This document shows, one piece after another, positions 46,241 to 54,127 of a DNA stretch of 64,000 nucleotides (position 1 is its first letter; each line of letters starts with the position of its first letter). Source of the stretch: CAWBJP01 sp963789165 (GTDB lineage: Bacteria; Actinomycetota; Acidimicrobiia; IMCC26256; BP-133). The translations under genes and the position numbers were made by a program. The stretch lies in the NCBI GenBank assembly GCA_963789165.1, contig CAWBJP010000005.1:1-64000 (forward strand). Reading direction: 5' to 3'. The notes beneath the pieces were generated by a model that was given only the letters and a program-made list of their open reading frames with translations, was not told where the DNA came from and made no database searches.

Positions 46241-46763
46241 ATTCGAACTCGGCCCGGACGGTGGCGTCGGCTTCCCGGTTCTTGTCGGCCAGTTGCTCCC
46301 GGAAGCCGTCGACCTGTTTGCGCACGTCGGGATCGGAGAGGGCCAGGATGCGCAGGGCGAGCAGCCCGGCGTTGCGGGCACCGCCGATGGACACGGTGGC
46401 CACCGGTATCCCAGCCGGCATCTGTACGATCGACAGCAGGGAGTCGAGCCCGTCCAGCTGCTTGAGCGGCACCGGTACCCCGATCACCGGGAGCGGGGTG
46501 GAGGCGGCCAGCACGCCGGGCAGGTGGGCCGCCCCCCCGGCCCCGGCGATGATGACCGACAGGCCCCGCCCGGCGGCCTCCTCGGCGTAGCGCTGCGCAT
46601 CGGCCGGCGACCGGTGGGCGGAGATGACCCGCACCTCCCGGGATACACCGAACTCCTCGAGGATGTCGGCTGCCGGCCGCATCACCTCGAGGTCCGTGGC
46701 GCTGCCCATCACGATGCCCACCCTGGGTTCCGGCACGGGCGAAAACCTACACGCGACGTTCAT
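46239..46763 (-). CDS. purE: N5-carboxyaminoimidazole ribonucleotide mutase
   Basis: The class I PurE fold is clear: VGIVMGSATDLEVMRPAADI, VISAHRSPADAQRYAEEA, GLSVIIAGAGGAAHLPGVLA, PVIGVPVPLKQLDGLDSLLS, IVQMPAGIPVATVSIGGARN. It catalyses conversion of N5-CAIR to CAIR in purine synthesis. ATG 46763 or GTG 46736 could start it. purK is not adjacent in this window. Pieces of the junction repeat lie at both ends. Confidence 0.95.
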   Translation of the reverse strand: MNVACRFSPVPEPRVGIVMGSATDLEVMRPAADILEEFGVSREVRVISAHRSPADAQRYAEEAAGRGLSVIIAGAGGAAHLPGVLAASTPLPVIGVPVPLKQLDGLDSLLSIVQMPAGIPVATVSIGGARNAGLLALRILALSDPDVRKQVDGFREQLADKNREADATVRAEFE

Positions 46764-46792
46764 GGCTCTTCGCCTGGTGCAAGGATCTCCTC

Positions 46793-47155
46793 GTGAGCGA
46801 CCGACCGTTGGTGACCACCGACCATCACACCGCCGACCTGCCGGCCACCCCGCAGCGTGACCGCACCATCCCGGCCACCCGCTGGGTGGAAGCCCCCGAG
46901 GCGCTCAAGTCCCTCGGCGCCGACATCGGCGCCCCCCAGGTGGACTACAAGCGGCGCATCGGCCGCTGGCTCCTGTGGCGGGCCGGGCCCGCGGTCAAGG
47001 CCGACGCCCGCTACATGGCCATCGACGCCGACGACCTCGACCGCCGGTGCACCTTCCGGCTCTACCCCGACGGTTCCGGGGAGGGGGAAGGCCCCGATGG
47101 GCTGGTCCACACCCGGTTCCGGGCCTGGAAGGAGGCCTTGCGCGACTCCTCGTGA
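46793..47155 (+). CDS. Conserved hypothetical protein
   Basis: GTG at 46793 follows AAGGATC. The 120-residue soluble protein contains VEAPEALKSLGADIGAPQVD, YKRRIGRWLLWRAGPAVKAD, ARYMAIDADDLDRRCTFRLY and GLVHTRFRAWKEALRDSS. I do not recognise a characterised family. It is preceded by part of a junction repeat and followed 21 bases later by a DksA/TraR gene, so it may be the first gene of that operon. Confidence 0.7.
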   Translation: MSDRPLVTTDHHTADLPATPQRDRTIPATRWVEAPEALKSLGADIGAPQVDYKRRIGRWLLWRAGPAVKADARYMAIDADDLDRRCTFRLYPDGSGEGEGPDGLVHTRFRAWKEALRDSS

Positions 47156-47176
47156 CTCGGTACTACCCTCGATTCG

Positions 47177-47539
47177 ATGACGATCGACGCCGAGAAAGCG
47201 AAGGAACTCATCGAGTCGGAGCGGGCCCGGATCGAGGCGCTGGTGCGGGAGCGGGAGGCAGAGGGAATCACCAGCGAGAGCGAGGGCGAGCAGTTCTCCG
47301 AGTTGGCCTCCCACGACCAGCATCCGGCCGATCTGGGCACCGAGACCTTCGAGCGGGAGAAGGACTTCTCCCTGCTCGAACAACTGGAAGCCGAGCTTGA
47401 TGATCTCGACCGGGCCCTGGGCAAGCTCGACGAGGGGACCTACGGCATCTGTGAGGCGTGCGGTGAGGAGATCCTCCCCGAACGCCTCGAGGCGCTACCC
47501 GGCGCCCGCTTCTGCGTCAAGGATCAGGCTCGCCGCTGA
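47177..47539 (+). CDS. DksA/TraR-family zinc-finger protein
   Basis: The 120-residue protein has an acidic coiled coil (AEKAKELIESERARIEALVR, SLLEQLEAELDDLDRALGKL) and the C-terminal motif GTYGICEACGEEILPERLEA, LPGARFCVKDQARR. Three of four usual zinc cysteines are present (CxxC and FC); the fourth position is Asp (FCVKD). Family members bind RNA polymerase through the secondary channel. The stop overlaps the next start (TGATG). Confidence 0.88.
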   Translation: MTIDAEKAKELIESERARIEALVREREAEGITSESEGEQFSELASHDQHPADLGTETFEREKDFSLLEQLEAELDDLDRALGKLDEGTYGICEACGEEILPERLEALPGARFCVKDQARR

Positions 47540-48390
47540 TGGGCTTCGATCTGAGCCGCCTGGACACGTGGTCGGAGGAATCCGAGTTCAAGGTGGAGGC
47601 GGCCCGCACCATCGCCTACGCCGCCGCCACCAATGACGCCAATCCGAAGCACCGGAGCGGAGCTCTGGCCCCGCCGATCTTCGCCGTGGTTCCCATCTGG
47701 GAGGCGATGATGGCCGCCGCCCTGGCCATCGTGCCTCCCGAGGTGGCCATGCGGGTGGTGCACGGCGGGCAGGACATGCGCTTCCACCGCCCCCTGGTTC
47801 CCGGTGACGTGCTGCGCTCCCGGGCGGCACCCATTGGCGTCCAGGTGCGGGGGACGGGAACCACATTGCTCATGAAGACCGAGTCCCGAGACGCGTCGGG
47901 GGCGCTGGTCAATGAGCAGTACGTCACTACCTTCTTCCGCGGCGTGGGTGAGGGGGACTCGGGCGGCGCCTCGTCCCCCGAGCACAAGCTGACAGCCGAG
48001 GTGAAGTCCATTTCACCGCGGGCCGAGGTCGTCTCCCGGATCGACGAGGACCAGACCTTCCGCTACGCCGACGCCTCCGGTGACCGCATGCCCATTCACC
48101 TCGACGACGCGGTGGCCCGGTCCGTCGGGCTGCCCGGCATCATCGTCCACGGCTTGTGCACGATGGCCTTCGCCGGCCGGGTCGTGGTGGAGGAGGCCTG
48201 CGCCGGGGACCCGGAGCGCCTGCGTCGCCTGGCCGTGAGGTTCTCCCGTCCCGTCCTCCCCGGTCAGGAGATCACCACCCGGCTGTACGACGCCGGGCGG
48301 GACCCGGACAAGGTCCTGGTCGGGTTCGACACCATCAACGCCGACGGCCAGGCGGTGCTCAAGGACGGGTGGGCCGAGGTGACGTCATAA
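47539..48390 (+). CDS. MaoC-like dehydratase with two hot-dog domains
   Basis: Residues 1-130 form an N-terminal hot-dog domain (RTIAYAAATNDANPKHRSGA, LAPPIFAVVPIWEAMMA, VHGGQDMRFHRPLVPGDVLR). Residues 150-283 form the MaoC domain (DQTFRYADASGDRMPIHLDD, SVGLPGIIVHGLCTMAFAGR, RFSRPVLPGQEITTRLYDAG). The hydratase 2 motif (D-x4-N/H-x4, here ADASGDRMPIHLD) is recognisable. It would hydrate 2-enoyl-CoA substrates. Its 3-prime end overlaps a MoaD gene. Confidence 0.9.
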   Translation: MGFDLSRLDTWSEESEFKVEAARTIAYAAATNDANPKHRSGALAPPIFAVVPIWEAMMAAALAIVPPEVAMRVVHGGQDMRFHRPLVPGDVLRSRAAPIGVQVRGTGTTLLMKTESRDASGALVNEQYVTTFFRGVGEGDSGGASSPEHKLTAEVKSISPRAEVVSRIDEDQTFRYADASGDRMPIHLDDAVARSVGLPGIIVHGLCTMAFAGRVVVEEACAGDPERLRRLAVRFSRPVLPGQEITTRLYDAGRDPDKVLVGFDTINADGQAVLKDGWAEVTS

Positions 48391-48629
48391 CCCGGCTGCG
48401 GCTCTTCGCCCGGGCCCGGGAAGCCGCCGGGCGGGCCGCCGACGACATCCCCGCCGCATCCCTGGGCGAGCTGCTGGACCGGGCCTGCGCCACCTACGGC
48501 GAAGAGTTCGCGGCCGTGCTGGCCACCGCGGCCGTGTGGATCAACGGAGAGGAGCCCGCCGACGGCCGCGCCACGGTGCTGGAGTCCGGCGACGAGGTGG
48601 CCGTGCTCCCACCGGTGAGCGGTGGCTGA
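48369..48629 (+). CDS. MoaD/ThiS-family sulfur-carrier protein
   Basis: GTG at 48369 lies inside the end of the preceding gene. The ubiquitin-like protein of 86 residues reads ITRLRLFARAREAAGRAADD, LGELLDRACATYGEEFAAVL, ESGDEVAVLPPVSGG. The terminal Gly-Gly is the site thiocarboxylated in MoaD for molybdopterin synthesis. No other molybdopterin genes are near, so the exact pathway is not fixed by context. Confidence 0.85.
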   Translation: MGRGDVITRLRLFARAREAAGRAADDIPAASLGELLDRACATYGEEFAAVLATAAVWINGEEPADGRATVLESGDEVAVLPPVSGG

Positions 48630-48642
48630 ATTCAGAACCTCC

Positions 48643-48660
48643 CGGGGGCGGAGTGCCCCG
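48643..48660. terminator. Hairpin between convergent moaD-like and sodN genes
   Basis: CGGGG (48643-48647) and CCCCG (48656-48660) form a short stem with an eight-base loop between two convergent stops. CTGAA and TTCAG sequences further out could extend it. Weak U-tract. Confidence 0.4.
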
Positions 48661-48670
48661 AAGGCTGGGT

Positions 48671-49090
48671 TCAGGCTTGCTTCGTCTCCCAGAAGATCTT
48701 GTCGATCTCGCCGATGAGGCCGAGCAGCTTCTCGCCCTGAGCGGGATCGACTGACTTCTTGGATTCGCCGGCGGCCTTGGTGGCCTGCCAGAAGATGTCG
48801 TGGAGCTGGGGGTACTTCTCCAGGTGATTCGGCTTGAAGTAGTCGGTCCACAGCACCCAGAGGTGATGCTTGACGAGGTCGGCCCGCTCCTCCTTGATCA
48901 GGATGGCGCGCTGGCGGAAGGTCTCATCGTCGGAGGACTGGTACTTCTCCTGAACGGCCTTGACCGACTCAGCCTCGATCCGGGCCTGGGCCGGGTCGTA
49001 GACGCCGCAGGGGAGGTCGCAGTGGGCGTGGGCCACCAGGGGCGGACGGAGCTGATCGAAGGCGGTGAGCAGGCGGGTGGCGACGGACAT
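48671..49090 (-). CDS. sodN: Nickel superoxide dismutase
   Basis: ATG at 49090 follows GAGGAGG by nine bases. The precursor of 139 residues carries a 22-residue leader (MSVATRLLTAFDQLRPPLVA HA in sequence) before the Ni-hook HCDLPCGVYDPAQARIEAES. Cleavage before H23 would leave 117 residues, the size of known mature SodN, with His1, Cys2 and Cys6 as nickel ligands. The helical remainder (DLVKHHLWVLWTDYFKPNHL) is typical. The enzyme removes superoxide in the cytoplasm. The protease gene is divergent and overlapping. Confidence 0.97.
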   Translation of the reverse strand: MSVATRLLTAFDQLRPPLVAHAHCDLPCGVYDPAQARIEAESVKAVQEKYQSSDDETFRQRAILIKEERADLVKHHLWVLWTDYFKPNHLEKYPQLHDIFWQATKAAGESKKSVDPAQGEKLLGLIGEIDKIFWETKQA

Positions 49091-49607
49091 GGGTGGCTTC
49101 CTCCTCGAGAACGGGAACACTCCGAACCCCGGCCGGCGAGTGGTGCTCGCCGCCGCGCTCCTCGGTGTCCTGGCCGGTCTGGCCGCCCGGCGGTTCCGGC
49201 GGATCGAGATCACGGGCGGGAGCATGTTGCCCGCCCTGGAACCGGGCGACCGTGTGGTGGTGATCCGGGCCGGGCGGCTCCGGACGGGGGACATTGTGGC
49301 CTGCGCCGAGCCCGGCCACCCCAACCGGACGATGGTCAAGCGGGTGGCCGCCCTCCCCGGAGGACATCTCCGCCTCCTCGACGGCACCGAACTTGCCGCT
49401 GGGCGAGGCTACATTGTCATCGGAGACAACTCTGAAGCCAGTACTGACAGTCGTCACTTTGGCCCCATTTACGCCAAGTCGATCATTGGTCGACTGGTAT
49501 TTCGCTATGTGCCCGAGTGCCGAGCCGGGGTCATTTCGCGCCGTTCCGCCCGCTTCGCGTTGAAAAGCGGGGTTGAGCACGCGTGCTCCGTCGAGATGTT
49601 GTCCTGA
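49089..49607 (+). CDS. sodX: SodX-type S26 maturation protease for SodN
   Basis: A membrane anchor (VVLAAALLGVLAGLAARRF) precedes the S26 signal-peptidase motifs IEITGGSMLPALEPGDRVVV (Ser45 if ATG 49089 is used), TMVKRVAALPGGHLRLLDG (Lys84) and YIVIGDNSEASTDSRHFGPI. It should cleave the SodN leader. ATG 49089 overlaps the divergent sodN start; the GTG pair at 49140-49145 is an alternative that leaves room for a sodN ribosome-binding site and promoter. Confidence 0.9.
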   Translation: MGGFLLENGNTPNPGRRVVLAAALLGVLAGLAARRFRRIEITGGSMLPALEPGDRVVVIRAGRLRTGDIVACAEPGHPNRTMVKRVAALPGGHLRLLDGTELAAGRGYIVIGDNSEASTDSRHFGPIYAKSIIGRLVFRYVPECRAGVISRRSARFALKSGVEHACSVEMLS

Positions 49608-49661
49608 ATGGTTGTCCGGGATTGCCCGATTTGAAACCACCTTGTTAAGGTCCGCTGGCAA

Positions 49662-49679
49662 TGGCCCTCTCAAGGGCCA
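49662..49679. promoter_or_regulatory. Hairpin in the leader of the M23 peptidase gene
   Basis: TGGCCCT (49662-49668) and AGGGCCA (49673-49679) form a perfect stem with loop CTCA, ten bases before the ATG at 49690. It could end upstream transcription or affect translation of the peptidase. No known riboswitch was recognised. Confidence 0.45.
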
Positions 49680-49689
49680 AATTCGGGCC

Positions 49690-50754
49690 ATGCGCAATCT
49701 CCTCCGCACACTCCTCGTCTCCTGTGTCTGCCTGTTGCTCGTCGCGGGCCCGGCCGAGGCGCTCGGGTCGAAGGCGCGGCCCCGCAAGGTGTCCGAGTCC
49801 GACCTCAAACGGCGGGCCAACAAGGCCGCCGCCGGTTACTCCCGGGCCCAGGCTGCGGTGGCCCGGCTGGGCAACGACATCGACCGGCTGGAGAAGGACC
49901 TGGCCAAGCTGCAGGCGAAGATGGCGCCCCTGCGGGAGGTCATCACCCGGCGGGCCGTGGCGGTCTACCAGGCCCGCCAGGGGATCGACGCCATCGCTGG
50001 CCTGTCCGCCCAGCCGGACCTCGTGGAGTCGGGCCGGAGTGCCCTCCTGGTCGGCCATGCGTCCGCTGCCGACCTGGCCGTGATCAAGGGACTGAACGCC
50101 GCCCGGGCCAAGATCCGTGACCGCCAGCAGGCGATCGCCGGCAAGCGCCAGGACCAGGAAGCGGCCATGACCGAGCTGGACAGCGAGCGCAAGGTCGTGG
50201 AGCTCGAGCTGGCCGTCATGGCCCGCGCCCGTCAGGATCTCCAGTCCCGCCTGGTGGCCGCTCCCCGTCAGGCCCGGGCCAGCCGGGGCGAGGGAGGACG
50301 CCGCGAGGTACCGCCCCGGCCAGCCCTGCAGTCACCGGAGGAGGCGGCCGCCATTCCCGTGGCCACCGAACTGATCTGTCCCATCGCCGGACCGCTGGCC
50401 TTCACGGACTCCTGGGGCGATCCCCGGGGAGGCGGACGCCGCCACAAGGGCACCGACCTGATGAACCCGTTCGGCACTCCCAACGTGGCCGTGGTGTCAG
50501 GCCAGATCGCCCGACACCGCTCGGGGGCGGGCGGGCTGTCCATCTATCTCTACGGCGACGACGGAAACACCTATTACTACGCTCATCTCTCCGAGGTCGT
50601 CGGGGCCGACCGTCGGGTGGCTCAGGGAGAGGTCGTGGCCTTGACGGGCAACAGCGGCAACGCCCGGGGCGGGTCACCCCATACCCACTTCGAGATCCAC
50701 CCCGGTGGCGCCGCAGCGGTCAACCCGTATCCGTCGGTTCGGGCGGTCTGCTAG
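49690..50754 (+). CDS. Secreted M23/LytM metallopeptidase with coiled-coil domain
   Basis: Signal peptide (LLRTLLVSCVCLLLVAGPAE), then about 170 residues of coiled coil (AVARLGNDIDRLEKDLAKLQ, ELDSERKVVELELAVMARAR) and the LytM domain: FTDSWGDPRGGGRRHKGTDL (first zinc ligands H and D), TYYYAHLSEVVGADRRVAQG, VALTGNSGNARGGSPHTHFE (HxH ligand). This EnvC/NlpD-like layout fits a peptidoglycan endopeptidase or an amidase activator. All zinc ligands are present, so it is likely active outside the cell. Confidence 0.93.
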   Translation: MRNLLRTLLVSCVCLLLVAGPAEALGSKARPRKVSESDLKRRANKAAAGYSRAQAAVARLGNDIDRLEKDLAKLQAKMAPLREVITRRAVAVYQARQGIDAIAGLSAQPDLVESGRSALLVGHASAADLAVIKGLNAARAKIRDRQQAIAGKRQDQEAAMTELDSERKVVELELAVMARARQDLQSRLVAAPRQARASRGEGGRREVPPRPALQSPEEAAAIPVATELICPIAGPLAFTDSWGDPRGGGRRHKGTDLMNPFGTPNVAVVSGQIARHRSGAGGLSIYLYGDDGNTYYYAHLSEVVGADRRVAQGEVVALTGNSGNARGGSPHTHFEIHPGGAAAVNPYPSVRAVC

Positions 50755-50812
50755 GGGTCGTTCCGCTTCTGGTCGCAGCCCGGGTCATCCCGGGAGCGAT
50801 ACCCTCTCACCC

Positions 50813-51346
50813 ATGGTTTCCAGCCCGCCGCCGGCCACCCCCGCACAGCGCCGCCTCGACCGGGTGCTCGACCCCGTCTATCTCGAGGGCTTGAGCGACC
50901 GCGCCGTGGACGATGTCGAGTCCATGAAGGTCGAATGCGTGGAGCTGGAGACGGAGGCATCTTTCGTGCGCCGGTTGGCGCAGGCCCGGATCGACATCCT
51001 GGCCGCAGAGCGTCGCCGGCGGGAGGAGGGGGGCTCGCTCGACGAGCTCATCGCCAGCCTGGCCGGCATCCTGGCCGACGAGAGTCCCCGACCGTCACCG
51101 GCGCAGGCCCATCTGCCGCAGGTGCTTCACCCCTCGCCGGAGATCGAGTGGACCCGGGGCCTCGAAACTCTGGTCGGCGACGACACGCTCGTGCGGCTGC
51201 CCGACCTGTCCGAGGACGAGCTGGCCGAAGCGGAGCAGCGGCTGACGGAGCTGGAGTCCGAGGTGTCGACCGTTCGGCATCGCCTCCATGAGGTCCTCCA
51301 TGTCCTGGAGATGGAACTGGCGGCCCGGCTCCAGGCCACGCAGTGA
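50813..51346 (+). CDS. RsiG-like c-di-GMP-binding coiled-coil protein
   Basis: The 177-residue protein is mostly helical. Helix 2 contains ELETEASFVRRLAQARIDIL, placing E46, S50, R53, Q57 and D61 exactly in the E-x3-S-x2-R-x3-Q-x3-D signature of RsiG, the Streptomyces anti-sigma factor that binds c-di-GMP. The C-terminal helix has ELESEVSTVRHRLHEVLHVL with E148, S152, R155, then His at 159 and 163, a degenerate second copy. RsiG sequesters WhiG-type sigma factors when loaded with c-di-GMP. No sigma gene is adjacent. The stop overlaps a receiver gene, followed by an HD-GYP gene. Confidence 0.75.
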   Translation: MVSSPPPATPAQRRLDRVLDPVYLEGLSDRAVDDVESMKVECVELETEASFVRRLAQARIDILAAERRRREEGGSLDELIASLAGILADESPRPSPAQAHLPQVLHPSPEIEWTRGLETLVGDDTLVRLPDLSEDELAEAEQRLTELESEVSTVRHRLHEVLHVLEMELAARLQATQ

Positions 51347-51744
51347 CCGCGCCCGGGGGTCCGGGGGTGTCCTCCGAGCCGACAGACCCGGGCCGCTGCA
51401 TCCTCGTGGTCGACGATGATGCCGTGCTGCGCCGGGTGGTCCGGGCCGTGCTGGAAGCCGACGGGTTCGTCGTGATCGAAGCCGCCGATGGAGAGCAGGG
51501 ACTCAAGCTGGCCGACGAGGCACGCCCCGGCGTGGTCATCCTCGATGTGATGATGCCCGGCCTCGACGGGGTCGAGGTCTGTCGGCGGATGGACCACGGC
51601 TCCACCAAGGTGCTGATGCTGACCGCCCTCGGCGACGTCACCACCGAGGTCGCCTCCCTGGAGGCGGGCGCCCGGGGGTTTCTGACCAAGCCCTTTTCGT
51701 CCATGGAGCTCCTCGACCGGGTCGAGGCGCTGCTCAAGTCATGA
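51343..51744 (+). CDS. Single-domain response regulator
   Basis: GTG at 51343 overlaps the previous stop. The 133 residues are a receiver domain: CILVVDDDAVLRRVVRAVLE (D24-D26), VVILDVMMPGLDGVEVCRRM with phosphoacceptor D68, VLMLTALGD and GARGFLTKPFSSMELLDRVE (Lys). There is no output domain. It overlaps the HD-GYP gene by four bases, so it probably relays phosphorylation to that protein, a split version of the common receiver-HD-GYP fusion. Confidence 0.9.
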   Translation: MTAPGGPGVSSEPTDPGRCILVVDDDAVLRRVVRAVLEADGFVVIEAADGEQGLKLADEARPGVVILDVMMPGLDGVEVCRRMDHGSTKVLMLTALGDVTTEVASLEAGARGFLTKPFSSMELLDRVEALLKS

Positions 51745-52493
51745 GCGATCAGCCCCCGGCTTCGGTCCCGGACCCGGAGGACCCGGACCCGGCTTCAGTC
51801 CCGGACCCGGCGGTCGCCCTGGAAGCCCAGCTCCTGGTCTTCGCCAAGGAGCTGGGGGAGAGCTACACCCGGGAGCGGGCGCGCCGGCTCGAGCTGGAGC
51901 GGGCCTACGCCGACCTGCGCCTCGCCTATCTGCAGACGACCCGGTCCCTGGCCCTGGTGGTGGAAGCCAAGGACGCCGGCACCGGCGCCCACCTGGAGCG
52001 CTGCCGGACCTACGGGATGACCCTGCTGGCGGAGATGGGCGTGGCCGACGAGAACCGGGAGGCGGAGTTCGGCTTCCTGCTCCACGACGCCGGCAAGGTC
52101 GGCATCCCGGAGCGGATCCTCAACAAGCCCGGCCCGCTCAGCGCGGCGGAGTGGAGGGTCATGCGCACCCATCCGGTGGTCGGCTACCAGCTGGTGGCCG
52201 ACATCCCCTTCTTGCGGACGGCCGCGCTCGTCATTCGTTCCCACCACGAGATGTTCGATGGGACCGGCTACCCCGAGGGGTTGCGAGGCGAGCAGATCTC
52301 CCTGGCCGCCCGGGCCTTCTCGGTGATCGACGCCTTCGACGCCATGACCGCTGATCGGCCCTACCGGGGCGCCGCTGCCCCGGACCAGGCCGTGGCCGAG
52401 CTGGAGCGCATGTCGGGGACTCAGTTCGACCCCGAGGTGGTCCGGATCTTCGCCCCGCTGGCGGAACGCCTGGTTCCGCTCCCGGCCGCCTGA
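51741..52493 (+). CDS. HD-GYP cyclic di-GMP phosphodiesterase
   Basis: After a Pro-rich head and coiled coil (GESYTRERARRLELERAYAD) the HD-GYP domain carries the full signature: HLERCRTYGMTLLAEMGVAD, FGFLLHDAGKVGIPERILNK, MRTHPVVGYQLVADIPFL, VIRSHHEMFDGTGYPEGLRG, IDAFDAMTADRPYRGAA. HD, HH and D-G-x-G-Y-P metal and substrate residues are all present, so hydrolysis of c-di-GMP is expected. Tight coupling with an RsiG-like c-di-GMP sensor and a receiver suggests one signalling unit. Confidence 0.93.
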   Translation: MSDQPPASVPDPEDPDPASVPDPAVALEAQLLVFAKELGESYTRERARRLELERAYADLRLAYLQTTRSLALVVEAKDAGTGAHLERCRTYGMTLLAEMGVADENREAEFGFLLHDAGKVGIPERILNKPGPLSAAEWRVMRTHPVVGYQLVADIPFLRTAALVIRSHHEMFDGTGYPEGLRGEQISLAARAFSVIDAFDAMTADRPYRGAAAPDQAVAELERMSGTQFDPEVVRIFAPLAERLVPLPAA

Positions 52494-52876
52494 TGGCACC
52501 GCTGGCCGGCCCGGGGAACCCGGGCCTGGAGACCCGGATGCGGGAGCTGGGCGACTTCATCCGCGACCAGCGCCGCACCGCCCGCCTCTCGCTGCGGAAG
52601 CTCTCCGAGCTGGCCGGTATCTCCAATCCCTACCTCAGCCAGATCGAGCGGGGCCTGCGCAAGCCCAGCGCCGAGATCCTCCAGGCCATCGCCAAAGCGC
52701 TGCGGATCTCGGCCGAGACGCTCTACGTACGGGCCGGAATCCTGGAGGAACGGGACGGGGACCACGATTTGGTGGCCGAGATCCTGAGCAATCCCACCCT
52801 GACCGAGCGCCAGAAGCAGGTGCTCATCGACGTCTACCGGTCATTCCTGAACAGCCCCACGTCTGGCGATCAGTAG
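52493..52876 (+). CDS. XRE-family helix-turn-helix regulator
   Basis: The start overlaps the HD-GYP stop. The 127 residues hold an XRE/Cro HTH, RELGDFIRDQRRTARLSLRK, LSELAGISNPYLSQIERGLR, KPSAEILQAIAKALRISAET, and a helical C-terminal part (LVAEILSNPTLTERQKQVLI). Close relatives are widespread in actinobacteria as small stand-alone regulators. Being the last gene of the RsiG-receiver-HD-GYP group, it may be a transcriptional output, which is inference from linkage. Confidence 0.9.
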   Translation: MAPLAGPGNPGLETRMRELGDFIRDQRRTARLSLRKLSELAGISNPYLSQIERGLRKPSAEILQAIAKALRISAETLYVRAGILEERDGDHDLVAEILSNPTLTERQKQVLIDVYRSFLNSPTSGDQ

Positions 52877-52898
52877 GCCACCCGGTACATTTCTGATC

Positions 52899-54116
52899 GT
52901 GCCCCGGACCCTGGCCATCCTCAGTCTGCATACCTCGCCCCTGGCCCAACCCGGTTCAGGTGACGGCGGGGGGATGAACGTCTATGTCCGGTCAATGGCC
53001 TCGGCGCTGGCCCGGGCTGGGCTGGCCTGCGACGTGTGGACCCGGGCAGAGCATCCGGACCAGCCCGAGGTCGTCGTGGTGGAGCCCAGCTTCCGCGTGC
53101 TCCACGTCCAGGCCGGTCCCCGGGAGACGCTGCCCAAGGAAGCGCTGCCGGAGCTGGTCGACGAGTTCACCGCCGCCATGCTGGCCCGGGTGCAGACGTG
53201 TGGACGGGACTACGATGCCCTGCACGGCAACTACTGGCTGTCAGGCCAGGTGGCGCACCGCCTCAAGCACGAGCTTTCGCTGCCCATGCTGGCCACCTTC
53301 CACACCCTGGCCCGGGTGACGGGAGCCGACGGCGGGACCGACGGCGCGGGCCGGGCCGCGGGAGAAGACCTGATCATCCGGTGCGCCGATCTCATCCTGG
53401 CCTCCACGTCGGCCGAGGCGGCGCAGCTCCAGCACCTCTACGGCGCCGATCCTGACCGGGTGGAGGTCCTGCCCCCCGGCGTGGACCACCGGCTCTTCGC
53501 CCCCGGCGACCGCAGCCTGGCCCGGGCCCGGCTCGGCCATCCGGGGGAGCGGGTCATGCTCTTCGTGGGTCGGATACAGCCCCTCAAGGGTCTCGAGCTG
53601 GCGGTCGAGTGTCTGGCCGAGGCGAATGGTGATCCGGTGCTGTGGGTTGTGGGCGGGCCGAGTGGCGCCGAAGGCCCCGGCGAGCTGGCCCGGGTCCGGG
53701 CCCGGGCCCAGGAGCTGGGGGTGGCAGGGCGGGTGCTGTTCCTTCCCCCGGTGCCTCACGACCGGTTGGTCGACTATTACCGGGCCGCCGATGTGGTGGT
53801 TGTCCCCTCCCGCAGCGAATCCTTCGGGCTGGTGGCTCTGGAGGCCGCCGCCTGCGGGACGCCGGTGGTGGCCGCCGCCGTGGGCGGGTTGACGGCCATC
53901 GTCGAGGACGGGGTCACCGGCTTCCTGGTCGAGGGCCGGAACCCGCTCGATTGGGCCACACCCGCCTCATTGATCCTCGACGACGCCGAACTGGCCGCGG
54001 CCATGGGGGCGCGGGCCGCGGTGCGCTCGGGCCGGTGGTCCTGGTCGATGACGGCGGCCCGGCTCCGGCGCCTCTGCGCCGACCTGGTGGAGCGCACGCC
54101 TGTCGAGTGCAGCTAG
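52899..54116 (+). CDS. mshA: D-inositol-3-phosphate glycosyltransferase (mycothiol synthesis)
   Basis: GTG at 52899. The opening LSLHTSPLAQPGSGDGGGMN, VYVRSMASALARAGLACDVW is diagnostic of MshA. The GT4 donor side follows: RVMLFVGRIQPLKGLELAVE, LVDYYRAADVVVVPSRSESF, GLVALEAAACGTPVVAAAVG. MshA joins GlcNAc from UDP-GlcNAc to inositol 3-phosphate, the first step of mycothiol synthesis. The next gene is YbjN-like, the same order as in Mycobacterium. Confidence 0.95.
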   Translation: MPRTLAILSLHTSPLAQPGSGDGGGMNVYVRSMASALARAGLACDVWTRAEHPDQPEVVVVEPSFRVLHVQAGPRETLPKEALPELVDEFTAAMLARVQTCGRDYDALHGNYWLSGQVAHRLKHELSLPMLATFHTLARVTGADGGTDGAGRAAGEDLIIRCADLILASTSAEAAQLQHLYGADPDRVEVLPPGVDHRLFAPGDRSLARARLGHPGERVMLFVGRIQPLKGLELAVECLAEANGDPVLWVVGGPSGAEGPGELARVRARAQELGVAGRVLFLPPVPHDRLVDYYRAADVVVVPSRSESFGLVALEAAACGTPVVAAAVGGLTAIVEDGVTGFLVEGRNPLDWATPASLILDDAELAAAMGARAAVRSGRWSWSMTAARLRRLCADLVERTPVECS

Positions 54117-54127
54117 ATAGGTCCGGA

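Noticed and set aside
48390..48410. GGCTCTTCGCC as a further junction repeat
   Set aside because: It lies inside the MoaD coding region (RLFAR) without the flanking repeat sequence, so likely coincidence.
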